From the NCBI GenBank assembly GCA_016180035.1, contig JACPCA010000009.1, positions 1-32,374 on the forward strand: DNA of 32,374 nucleotides. Reading direction: 5' to 3'. Below are positions 21,675 through 28,076 of this stretch, piece after piece (positions within the stretch are counted from its first letter, which is position 1; every line of letters begins with the position of its first letter). Source of the DNA: Candidatus Woesearchaeota archaeon. Its GTDB lineage: Archaea; Nanobdellota; Nanobdellia; Woesearchaeales; UBA12501. The notes below the pieces were generated by a model. It did no database searches. It was not told the origin of the DNA and saw only the letters and a list, made by a program, of their open reading frames with translations. The position numbers were made by a program, and so were the translations under genes.

Positions 21675-22550
21675 ATGTCACAACTCGTACAATTAAACTC
21701 ATCTGTACTGGCAGCTGTTACAAGCCGGACAGGATACATAAACGCAAGAAAAGAAGCTGATAAACTGGCACTAGAACACGATTTAACAGTGGCTGACATG
21801 CCAATGGCAATACAAGCTATGACCAATCATCCTGAGGTTCGTGAAGCAATCAGGCCATTTTGGGTTGACACAATCACTGGAGAATATCATGGTCAGCGAA
21901 AAGGAGATCGTTCTTATGAAACATGGCATTCTGTTGGCTCTTTAGCAACTACCGCGGGGCTTGAAAAACGGTTTTTCTTCAAAGCAGGAGACCACGATTT
22001 CATGCTTATTTCTGATGAAGAGTGGGTTGCTGTTGGAAAAGGCAGTTACAATAACGAGACTGTTGTCCGAGTACATCTTGAAGACGCTAAGAAAGGCAAT
22101 GTTCCTGCACTGGGAACGCCTTACACCATCTTTGTGAAAGTAGATAAGGACCGTCCAAAGATTAATGGCAGAGGCCAATTGAATTATGACACATTCATGC
22201 AAGATGACAGAGTTCTGATGATTACAGGCTCTCCTGAGGGCAGAGAAGCATTGGCTAAAATGCTCTTTGGCAGAGGGGAAGATGGTGGGGGCTATAGCAC
22301 AATAGGTAGCTATCACAGAATCAATGAAGTTGGTTTTGATGCAAAAGCTAAGGGGCGCCTGGCGTATCTTGACATTCATAGTCATGGCCTCAATGGCGGC
22401 AAAGGCATCTACCATGATCGGTGCTTCGTCGTGGTGGATGTCGAAGGCGAACGCAGCGAGCCAAAAAATGAAAGGTCAACCAGTGAGCTTGTTGTTGCAC
22501 CAACACTTGAGGAGACACTGGCTATTGGTTTACATAGGAAGATAGGGTAA
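21675..22550 (+). CDS. Uncharacterised 291-residue protein
   Basis: I do not recognise it. Residues ~1-65 are helical. Residues ~95-160 look beta-rich (RFFFKAGDHDFMLISDEEWVAV...). A Gly-rich stretch GRGEDGGGYSTIGSYHR is followed by a strand RLAYLDIHSHGLNGG, whose D-I-H-S-H-G could bind metal, and CFVVVDVEGER. The soluble protein has lower GC than the core genes. D-x-H-x-H is seen in several metal hydrolases (and JAB-type proteins have H-S-H), but the rest does not fit a family I know, so no function is claimed. Confidence 0.7.
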   Translation: MSQLVQLNSSVLAAVTSRTGYINARKEADKLALEHDLTVADMPMAIQAMTNHPEVREAIRPFWVDTITGEYHGQRKGDRSYETWHSVGSLATTAGLEKRFFFKAGDHDFMLISDEEWVAVGKGSYNNETVVRVHLEDAKKGNVPALGTPYTIFVKVDKDRPKINGRGQLNYDTFMQDDRVLMITGSPEGREALAKMLFGRGEDGGGYSTIGSYHRINEVGFDAKAKGRLAYLDIHSHGLNGGKGIYHDRCFVVVDVEGERSEPKNERSTSELVVAPTLEETLAIGLHRKIG

Positions 22551-22616
22551 GAGAACTCACGCAAAGGTATCAGCCGTAATTCACAGTATACCCATAGTAC
22601 CATTGAGGTCAAAATT

Positions 22617-22669
22617 CTCTCGTTATTCTCGTCGAGAGCGTTGTAGGGAAGGCACTTTTTCTTTTTTAT
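22617..22669 (+). terminator. Possible terminator between convergent genes
   Basis: CTCTCG (22617-22622) pairs with CGAGAG (22633-22638), with T-rich sequence at ~22656-22669. The site lies between the 291-residue gene and the convergent PIN gene. Confidence 0.35.
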
Positions 22670-23172
22670 TCTCTTTTCTGCTCATATTTTTTTCCTGCGC
22701 TGATGGCTTTGAGATATATCTCATCGCTCATCCTAAACCCTGCGGTGATAAGATTCTCTAAAAGTGAGATGTACTCATCATAACCAATGCGTTGTGCTGC
22801 CAATGCTTTGAGGAGGACAAAGAGCGTCCCATGCGGCTCCAACCCGACAAGCTCTGCTGCTACTCTGGCATGCGTTTGGTCAAGAAGGATATCGTCTTTT
22901 GCGGTAACAGCTAAGGAGATCGCTTCCATCTCTCCTTTATCGATCCCAACATCCTTTACCGTATCAAGAATCTTTGTTGGCTGAACGATAATCCAGCCTT
23001 CGTTGATGGCACGTTCCACAATTGGGGCATCAGGCTCATGTAAGGCTTTTCCTTGATCAACAACCTCTTTTTTCACTTCCTCCGAGATAATGATCGTGCC
23101 AAATAAATCTTTGAGCAGATGAAGCTTTCCAATCTTTCCAAGATAAATCAACGGAGTTGAATTTGCAATCAT
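22666..23172 (-). CDS. DUF3368 / PIN-like toxin
   Basis: The 168-residue protein starts MIANSTPLIYLGKIGKLHLL, the N-S-T-P-L-I opening of DUF3368 PIN proteins. KGEMEAISLA (~90) and DDILLDQTHAR (~103-113) carry the remaining acidic residues. The first Asp of the classic PIN site is Asn here (IANS), as is usual for DUF3368. It overlaps the UPF0175 antitoxin gene by 4 bases (ATGA), the standard pairing of this toxin-antitoxin type. The target is unknown. Confidence 0.9.
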   Translation of the reverse strand: MIANSTPLIYLGKIGKLHLLKDLFGTIIISEEVKKEVVDQGKALHEPDAPIVERAINEGWIIVQPTKILDTVKDVGIDKGEMEAISLAVTAKDDILLDQTHARVAAELVGLEPHGTLFVLLKALAAQRIGYDEYISLLENLITAGFRMSDEIYLKAISAGKKYEQKRE

Positions 23173-23471
23173 AATGTTGCAGCCTTAATGTCTTTTTCTA
23201 AATCCTTGGCAGAATATTGAAATGGTATGCCCTTGTCTGCCGCGATCTGGATCATTTTTCGCAGCGGGATCCGGGCCATTTCAGCAGCCTTTCCTATAGT
23301 GATTTCTTTTTCTTGATATTTTTTTAAGGCGTAATCCACTTTTTTTTCTGCAATCGCTTCGGTGAGAAGTTTTCTGACGAAGGTAGACCTATCAGTATGC
23401 TCCTGCTTTGTAAAAAAATCAATGTCCCGCCCGACTGCCTCTGGGACGCGGGCGCTAATGCTTTCTGTCAT
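23169..23471 (-). CDS. UPF0175-family antitoxin
   Basis: The 100-residue protein begins MTESISARVPEAVGRDIDFF, an RHH-like strand-helix opening. It continues with KKYQEKEITIGKAAEMARIPLRKM, the hallmark G-K-A-A-E-x-A-x-x helix-turn-helix of UPF0175. ATG 23471 has GGAGGT 4 bases upstream; ATG 23483 would place that site inside the gene. A GTATACA/TGTATAC repeat overlaps the expected transcript start, fitting autorepression. Confidence 0.9.
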   Translation of the reverse strand: MTESISARVPEAVGRDIDFFTKQEHTDRSTFVRKLLTEAIAEKKVDYALKKYQEKEITIGKAAEMARIPLRKMIQIAADKGIPFQYSAKDLEKDIKAATL

Positions 23472-23483
23472 GGGAACCTCCAT

Positions 23484-23509
23484 GTATACAATAACAATAT
23501 TCTGTATAC
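23484..23509. promoter_or_regulatory. Candidate operator of the UPF0175 module
   Basis: GTATACA (23484-23490) and TGTATAC (23503-23509) form a perfect inverted repeat with a 12-base spacer. It sits between the TATA box and the start codon, where binding would block transcription start. Confidence 0.55.
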
Positions 23510-23510
23510 C

Positions 23511-23520
23511 TATTTAAATG
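23511..23520 (-). promoter_or_regulatory. TATA box of the UPF0175/DUF3368 module
   Basis: The minus strand reads CATTTAAATA. The start site would fall near 23488, inside the inverted repeat. Confidence 0.6.
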
Positions 23521-23533
23521 TTTCGCAAACCTA

Positions 23534-23842
23534 AGCTCTGTCCTAAATCTTTTTCGGAGGCACTGCCGCCGAGCGCAGTTTTCAGGTATCGTGCGATACC
23601 TGAAGACTCGTTGCGATTACGCCGAGTACTTATGCGAACGGAGCGCGGCAGTGCCTCCTTGTTAAAGGTGGTGCTACTGCGCTCTGTTCGCTCGTGCCAA
23701 TTGCTCGTATCCCAAGTATCCGGGCATCTGTTTAGGATATCGGGCACGGCGCTGGGCAGTTGCCGAGCGAAGCGAGCGCAACTAAGGAAATCCAAAATTT
23801 CCTGTTGTAGCACCACCTTTAATTGAGATTTAGGACAGAGCC
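23534..23842 (+). mobile_element. Non-autonomous fold-back element (MITE-like), copy B, 309 bp
   Basis: The 17-bp terminal inverted repeat (one end mismatch) is AGCTCTGTCCTAAATCT at 23534-23550, against 23826-23842. The 9-bp target duplication GCAAACCTA is perfect at 23525-23533 and 23843-23851. Internal stems are 23556-23568 with 23646-23658 (13 bp, capped by the hairpin 23581-23604) and 23662-23676 with 23808-23822 (15 bp, enclosing further complementary GC-rich segments). No gene fits inside. Order and motifs match copy A at 17046. It fills most of the gap between the UPF0175 module and deoxyhypusine synthase. Confidence 0.9.
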
Positions 23843-23849
23843 GCAAACC

Positions 23850-23858
23850 TATTTAAAC
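23850..23858 (+). promoter_or_regulatory. TATA box upstream of deoxyhypusine synthase
   Basis: TATTTAAAC begins within the right target duplication of the mobile element. Its centre is ~26 bases before an ATG at 23880 that opens only an 18-codon frame. The synthase ATG is 146 bases further on. Confidence 0.55.
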
Positions 23859-23879
23859 AAGCCCTCTCTTTTGTTCTTC

Positions 23880-23936
23880 ATGGCTATCAAAACACCGGCT
23901 GCATCATCCGATTCCATCCGCCAGCAAGGCTCTTGA
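23880..23936 (+). CDS. Possible leaderless 18-residue leader peptide
   Basis: The frame MAIKTPAASSDSIRQQGS starts exactly where the TATA box predicts the transcript 5' end and stops ~90 bases before the synthase ATG. It could be an upstream regulatory frame, a relic of a displaced gene start or chance. The region 23937-24025 holds nothing else that I recognise. Confidence 0.25.
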   Translation: MAIKTPAASSDSIRQQGS

Positions 23937-24025
23937 ATTCTTCTCTGCTTTCTTCAGTCAACTTTATCGAGCATTACTTTTTACTCACACGGAGTATATT
24001 CATCATACCAACCAAGGTGACCCTC

Positions 24026-25039
24026 ATGAAACCAGCAAATATCCAACACCATCATCAGTACAAAGAGAACAGCGTGAAGAACATCACGACGCTAGACTCC
24101 TTTCCCAAAATCAAAGGTTACGACTTTGAAAAGCCTTTTGACATCAGCGGATTCCTGAACGCATACTCCACCACCGGCTTCCAGGCGACAGAATTAGGCA
24201 AAGCTATCGAGATCGTCAAGGCCATGCGGCGCGAGAAAGCAACCATATTCTTATCATTCACGTCCAACATGGTGACGTCTGGCATCCGCGACATCATCAC
24301 CTATCTGGTGAAGCATAAGATGGTGGATGTGCTCGTCACGACAGCCGGCGGCATAGAAGAGGATATCATCAAATGCCTCAAGCCGTTCGTGATCGGCGAC
24401 TTTTCTGCAAAAGGAGAGATGCTGCTTGATGAAGGCGTTAATAGGACGGGCAACATCTTCGTCCCCAATGACCGCTATCTGTACTTCGAAAAATTTATGA
24501 ACCCCTTTTTTGACAGCTTGTTCGCAAAGCAGCAGAAAGATGGCATCATCTGGACATCCAACACGATGATCCAAGAGCTTGGCAAGGCCGTCAATAATCC
24601 GGATTCCTACCTGTACTGGGCTGCCAGGAACAGCATCCCTGTCTTCTGCCCTGGCATCACTGACGGATCGCTGGGCGACCTGCTGTACTTCTTCAAGAAT
24701 CGCCAGCCAGCCTTCCTGCTGGACGTGACGCAGGACATGCAGAAGATCGTTGGCATCACCATGAATGCAGAAAAGACCGGCTGCATCATCCTCGGCGGCG
24801 GGATAGCCAAGCATTTCACGCTCAACGCCCAGATCTTCCGGGAAGGATGCGACTATGCTGTCTATATCAATTCGGGGCAGGAGTTTGACGGGAGTGATTC
24901 TGGCGCAAAGCCGGATGAGGCAGTGTCATGGGGGAAGATCAAGCCTAACGCCCTCAGCGCGAAAGTTGCAGGAGATGCGACGATGGTGTTTCCATTAGTC
25001 GTGGCAGGGGCGTTGGTGAAAGATAGTGAAGAAAGATAG
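24026..25039 (+). CDS. dys: Deoxyhypusine synthase
   Basis: This enzyme transfers the aminobutyl group of spermidine to a lysine of initiation factor aIF5A, using NAD. The 337-residue protein has normal length. It shows the NAD-binding FLSFTSNMVTSGIRDII and DVLVTTAGGIEED segments, FCPGITDGSLGD, the ILGGGIAKHF loop and the active-site SGAKPDEAVSWGKI, whose final Lys forms the covalent intermediate. ATG 24026 lies 6 bases after AAGGTGA. Frames reaching upstream to 23933 do not resemble the family. Expression probably starts at the TATA next to the mobile element. Confidence 0.96.
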   Translation: MKPANIQHHHQYKENSVKNITTLDSFPKIKGYDFEKPFDISGFLNAYSTTGFQATELGKAIEIVKAMRREKATIFLSFTSNMVTSGIRDIITYLVKHKMVDVLVTTAGGIEEDIIKCLKPFVIGDFSAKGEMLLDEGVNRTGNIFVPNDRYLYFEKFMNPFFDSLFAKQQKDGIIWTSNTMIQELGKAVNNPDSYLYWAARNSIPVFCPGITDGSLGDLLYFFKNRQPAFLLDVTQDMQKIVGITMNAEKTGCIILGGGIAKHFTLNAQIFREGCDYAVYINSGQEFDGSDSGAKPDEAVSWGKIKPNALSAKVAGDATMVFPLVVAGALVKDSEER

Positions 25040-25089
25040 TGAAAAATGACATACCTTATTTTGCATCAATCAATTTGGCACAGCTGAAA

Positions 25090-25578
25090 TCACTCCACAA
25101 CCTGTATCTTATTCAGCCTCGCCAGCGCGCCATTGCTGGCCTCTTCGATGATCACTTTGCCGTCTTGCTTAAGCTCGTCCATGTATCGGTAGAATGATGC
25201 CTTAGAACAATGTCCCTGCTCATCGACGATGAGTTCCTTGAGCCGCGGAAGCAGGATGGGCGTGTCCTTCATCGCCTCGATGATCCTGGCCTTGACCGTG
25301 TCTTTCTTGTTGAAGTCGATTGCTGCTGCCGCCCTGCGCGCCCGTGCCTGGCTGTTCATGTCAGCCATGATGTCGCGGAGCATATCTTTCATGCTGGATG
25401 AGCTTGGCATGGCTGCTGGCTGATCTGCGGGCGTGGAGCCGAGCTTTTCCTGGAGCGCGTGCAGCTGGTTCTGAAGAGAAATGACCTGGTGCTGGAGATC
25501 TTCAAGGCGTTGAGTGCCTGCCTGGATGTCCTGCTTGGCAAGGCGAAAGCCTTCCCGCACTGCTTGTTCATCAATCAT
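25090..25578 (-). CDS. Coiled-coil plus HTH-like protein, 162 residues
   Basis: Residues ~10-48 form a coiled coil (Leu/Gln heptads), followed by a Ser/Ala/Pro linker. Residues ~90-160 have a winged-HTH look: TVKARIIEAMKDTPILLPRL, then SKASFYRYMDELKQDGKVII. This suggests a dimeric DNA-binding protein, with no specific family recognised. GGGGGAT lies 7 bases before the ATG. Its TATA overlaps the end of the truncated helicase gene. Confidence 0.75.
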   Translation of the reverse strand: MIDEQAVREGFRLAKQDIQAGTQRLEDLQHQVISLQNQLHALQEKLGSTPADQPAAMPSSSSMKDMLRDIMADMNSQARARRAAAAIDFNKKDTVKARIIEAMKDTPILLPRLKELIVDEQGHCSKASFYRYMDELKQDGKVIIEEASNGALARLNKIQVVE

Positions 25579-25629
25579 AAACTATCCCCCAAAGTTGCGT
25601 TTCTGGAGATGGTAATAAGTCTCATCTTC

Positions 25630-25638
25630 TATTTAAAT
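25630..25638 (-). promoter_or_regulatory. TATA box of the coiled-coil/HTH gene
   Basis: The minus strand reads ATTTAAATA, overlapping the stop codon of the helicase fragment. It gives a leader of ~29 bases ending in GGGGGAT. Confidence 0.6.
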
Positions 25639-26367
25639 CTTATGCTTTTTGTCTCGGTCTTGTCTCACTGATTCTGAGACAGGCTCAGACGATCGGTGAG
25701 ACTCATCAAAGACAAGCTCGCCGTCAAAATAGATCCCTTTCTTCAGCTCCACGGGCCGCCAGTGGTCGATGATGAGCTCGGCGCCAAGCCACGCCGCCAA
25801 TTCTTTGGGGTTTCCGATGGTCGCGCTCAGTCCGATGAGCTGAACATCCTTCAGGATCTTGCGGAGGATGGTGATCAGGATCTCCAGGGTCGGCCCGCGG
25901 CCAGGATCGTTCAGCAGGTGAATCTCATCGATGATGACGACAGCAACTTCCTTAAGCCATGGCGTGCCATGCCGGATAAGGGAATCCAGCTTTTCAGACG
26001 TCGTGATAATGAAGCCATACTCTGCCAGATACGGGTCTGACGCGTCCATGTCGCCGATGGACAGCGCAACTCTCATCAGCTGCCCGTATCGGGAGGTCAT
26101 CTGCTTGTATTTCTCTGACGCCAGCGATTTGAGGGGGGCGATATAGACTGCCTTGCCGCGGCGAGTGAGGATGGCATTCGTGCAGGCAAGCTCTGCCACC
26201 AGTGTCTTTCCGGAACCGGTGGGGGTGCAGACCAGAAGATTTTTCCCAGCCAGCAGCCCCTTTCCCAGCGCTTTCTCCTGGCAGGGCCGCAGCTCCTGAT
26301 GCTTCTGCTGGAGAAGAACAGTGTATAACGCTTCAGGAATCGCCTCCTTCAAGCTGGATATGTCCAT
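25633..26367 (-). CDS. Hel308-like DEAD/H helicase, first RecA domain only
   Basis: The 244-residue protein shows Q-like LRPCQEKAL, Walker A TPTGSGKT (motif I), APLKSLASEK (Ia), TSEKLDSLIRH (Ib), DEIHLL (motif II, DEIH as in the Ski2/Hel308 group) and LSATIGNPKELAAWL (III). It runs as far as DHWRPVELKKGIYFDG and then ends in a short unrelated polar tail. Hel308 proteins are ~700 residues, so the second RecA domain and all C-terminal domains are missing. ATG 26367 is leaderless from the TATA at 26390; the in-frame TTG at 26385 overlaps the promoter. It may be a remnant or a split-gene half. Confidence 0.85.
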   Translation of the reverse strand: MDISSLKEAIPEALYTVLLQQKHQELRPCQEKALGKGLLAGKNLLVCTPTGSGKTLVAELACTNAILTRRGKAVYIAPLKSLASEKYKQMTSRYGQLMRVALSIGDMDASDPYLAEYGFIITTSEKLDSLIRHGTPWLKEVAVVIIDEIHLLNDPGRGPTLEILITILRKILKDVQLIGLSATIGNPKELAAWLGAELIIDHWRPVELKKGIYFDGELVFDESHRSSEPVSESVRQDRDKKHKI

Positions 26368-26389
26368 TTGGGGCTTGTCAGCCAATAAT

Positions 26390-26398
26390 TATTTAAAC
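26390..26398. promoter_or_regulatory. Symmetric TATA box serving two divergent genes
   Basis: The TTTAAA core is centred 27-28 bases before the helicase ATG (minus, 26367). On the plus strand it lies ~40 bases before ATG 26435 with GGTGA between. A single palindromic TATA may fire both ways. Confidence 0.5.
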
Positions 26399-26434
26399 CC
26401 TTGCTTTCTTTTTCCTTCCAACAGGGTGATGCTT

Positions 26435-26683
26435 ATGGGAAAAAAGAAAGAAAAAGCAAAAAAGATCAAGAAATTCCCCTCCAAGGCAAAGGTCGAGGAA
26501 CGAGTCAAGAGTATCATGCAGCTTACGCCTTCAGAAGGGGCTGAAGAGTACAAGAAGGAGAATGACGGCAAGATTGACCACTGGCGGCCGGTCTGGAGGA
26601 CAGACTGGCACAGCATCTCTGAGCAGCGAAGGCTGGAAAAGAGGCACAATAGGCCAAAGAAGCCGAAGAAGAGAGCCTTTTAG
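26435..26683 (+). CDS. Small basic protein, 82 residues
   Basis: Very Lys/Arg-rich ends (MGKKKEKAKKIKKFPSKAKV, and RRLEKRHNRPKKPKKRAF) flank an acidic/aromatic middle with DHWRPVWRTDWHS. Such composition suggests RNA or DNA binding, perhaps ribosome-associated; no family is recognised. ATG 26435 follows GGGTGATG; the ATG at 26429 is the alternative. Confidence 0.6.
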   Translation: MGKKKEKAKKIKKFPSKAKVEERVKSIMQLTPSEGAEEYKKENDGKIDHWRPVWRTDWHSISEQRRLEKRHNRPKKPKKRAF

Positions 26684-26747
26684 GTTATCTTCCTGCTTCT
26701 CATTTTTTAATTTTCATTTGCCTTTGATTTTCATTTGCTTTTCTTCC

Positions 26748-27785
26748 TCACTGCACAAAGAAATACCAAACAGCAAATAGCGCCGTAAACAGGATGGCAA
26801 AGAGGAAGAAGATCCCAAGCCCGATCTTCATGCCGGTGCGGATGGGGTGATTGATATTCATGGCGCTCACCGATGCCCGCTGCACGCCGTTGGGCGGTTC
26901 TTCCTTCGGCTTTTTTTCTTTCAGCGCCTCTTCTTTCTTCTCCTGCTGGCTGACGTGCTCGATCTTGATGAAGGGGACGCGCTCTTTTTTTTGCGGTGGA
27001 GCCTGCTGCACCGCCTGCCGTACACCAGATGGAGCAGCACGCTGGGCTGCTGCCGCCTTCTGCTCTGCCATCCTCTGCCGGCGCAATTTTTGCAGATAGA
27101 CATCGCTTGTCACATCAACAGGGGAGAGTTTTGAAAGTGAAAGCTTCGGCGAGGGTTGTTTTTCTTCTGGCCTACCGGAGGAACTTGGGCGAGCCTCGTG
27201 ATGCCCCTGGTGTGGCGCTGGGAGGGCTTGCCGCGCACTGGCCTCTTGGGTGATCCTGCGCTCAAGCCGCTGGCCAGCTTTCTGAAGATGCTTCCGGAGA
27301 GGAATCCTTTCTGGATGGACGTAATGGCGCGATGCAGTTGTTCTCTGCGCCATGCCAGCGCCGCTGCCTTTCCGCAATGGTTTTTTCCCGCTGCCTGCTG
27401 CTTTTTTTCGTTCCATCGCTTCCTCTGGATGCTCGAACCGCCGTGCCATCTCCTTGATAGCTGCCTTATCTATCCTGCGGCGTTCCTGTTTCGGCACCGG
27501 TATCTGCTTTGCAGACGATCGTGCCATGGATTCTAAGGGGATATCTTCTGGCGCAGGGTAAGCTGCCAGGGCAGCTTCTTTCTCTTGGATTCCCTGTTCT
27601 GCTTCTTCTTGTTCCTGTTGTTTTTCTTCCGCTGCCTTTTTCTTGCGCCGGAAGAAGTCCAGGAACCGCTGCCGATGGTCGGCAGCATCGTCATAATGAT
27701 GCTTCAAGTCTTCCTTGTCGTGCTTTTCAAGAAACTTTTCACGGACCAGCTCTACATTGTCGTCTTTCATGTCTACCGTTATCAC
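26748..27785 (-). CDS. Charged, disordered protein with C-terminal membrane anchor
   Basis: The 345-residue protein is highly charged and Lys/Glu/Gln/Ala-rich, with a coiled coil at ~40-75, long basic disordered stretches at ~95-215, and one hydrophobic span at the extreme C-terminus (IGLGIFFLFAILFTALFAVWYFF). It is therefore tail-anchored, with its bulk in the cytoplasm. No family is recognised. The GTG at 27785 overlaps the stop of the upstream membrane-protein gene (GTGA); ATG 27770 is the other candidate. Co-transcription with that gene suggests a membrane-surface complex. Confidence 0.75.
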   Translation of the reverse strand: MITVDMKDDNVELVREKFLEKHDKEDLKHHYDDAADHRQRFLDFFRRKKKAAEEKQQEQEEAEQGIQEKEAALAAYPAPEDIPLESMARSSAKQIPVPKQERRRIDKAAIKEMARRFEHPEEAMERKKAAGSGKKPLRKGSGAGMAQRTTASRHYVHPERIPLRKHLQKAGQRLERRITQEASARQALPAPHQGHHEARPSSSGRPEEKQPSPKLSLSKLSPVDVTSDVYLQKLRRQRMAEQKAAAAQRAAPSGVRQAVQQAPPQKKERVPFIKIEHVSQQEKKEEALKEKKPKEEPPNGVQRASVSAMNINHPIRTGMKIGLGIFFLFAILFTALFAVWYFFVQ

Positions 27786-28003
27786 AAGGTGGCTGCTGAA
27801 ATGCCAGGAGTTGTGAGAAGGACGAGGTACAAGACAGTAAAGATCAGCGTGGTGAGAGAGGTCAGCAGCACAATCACCCCGATCGTCACCCGTGTCGTCT
27901 TGACGGTCTCATGCTTTGCTACCAGAATAATAGCAAGAAAAAGATTGATGACTGCCAAGACGAGCTGCAATGCGAAGACGTTGAATAATCCGATGCCTGC
28001 CAT
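27782..28003 (-). CDS. Small two-span membrane protein, 73 residues
   Basis: Starting MAGIGLFNVFALQLVLAVIN, it has hydrophobic spans at ~3-25 and ~38-62 joined by a short KHETVKTTR loop. The TATA at 28026-28033 points directly at ATG 28003 (leaderless), which excludes the longer frame to 28144 antisense to the PLP enzyme gene. Its stop overlaps the start of the tail-anchored protein gene. Function is unknown. Confidence 0.7.
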   Translation of the reverse strand: MAGIGLFNVFALQLVLAVINLFLAIILVAKHETVKTTRVTIGVIVLLTSLTTLIFTVLYLVLLTTPGISAATL

Positions 28004-28025
28004 GATAGGATTATGGCATTGGTTG

Positions 28026-28033
28026 TATATAAA
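28026..28033 (-). promoter_or_regulatory. TATA box of the small membrane-protein operon
   Basis: The minus strand reads TATATAAA, centred 27 bases before ATG 28003. Confidence 0.65.
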
Positions 28034-28045
28034 TGTAGCGGTAAA

Positions 28046-28055
28046 ATTTATATTA
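28046..28055 (+). promoter_or_regulatory. TATA box of the PLP enzyme gene
   Basis: ATTTATATTA is centred 27 bases before ATG 28077, so the mRNA is leaderless. The two divergent TATA boxes are only ~12 bases apart. Confidence 0.65.
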
Positions 28056-28076
28056 ACCTGCTTCTTCCCCACGTTC

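Noticed and set aside
25754-26589. 14-base inverted match GACCACTGGCGGCC in the helicase gene and the small basic protein gene (both encode DHWRPV)
   Set aside because: It is short, coding in both, and the flanking sequence does not match. Probably coincidence, although it would be worth noting if an inversion were found in relatives.
27585-28076. Upstream extension of the PLP enzyme
   Set aside because: It covers the divergent membrane-protein gene and its promoter; family-like sequence begins after 28077.
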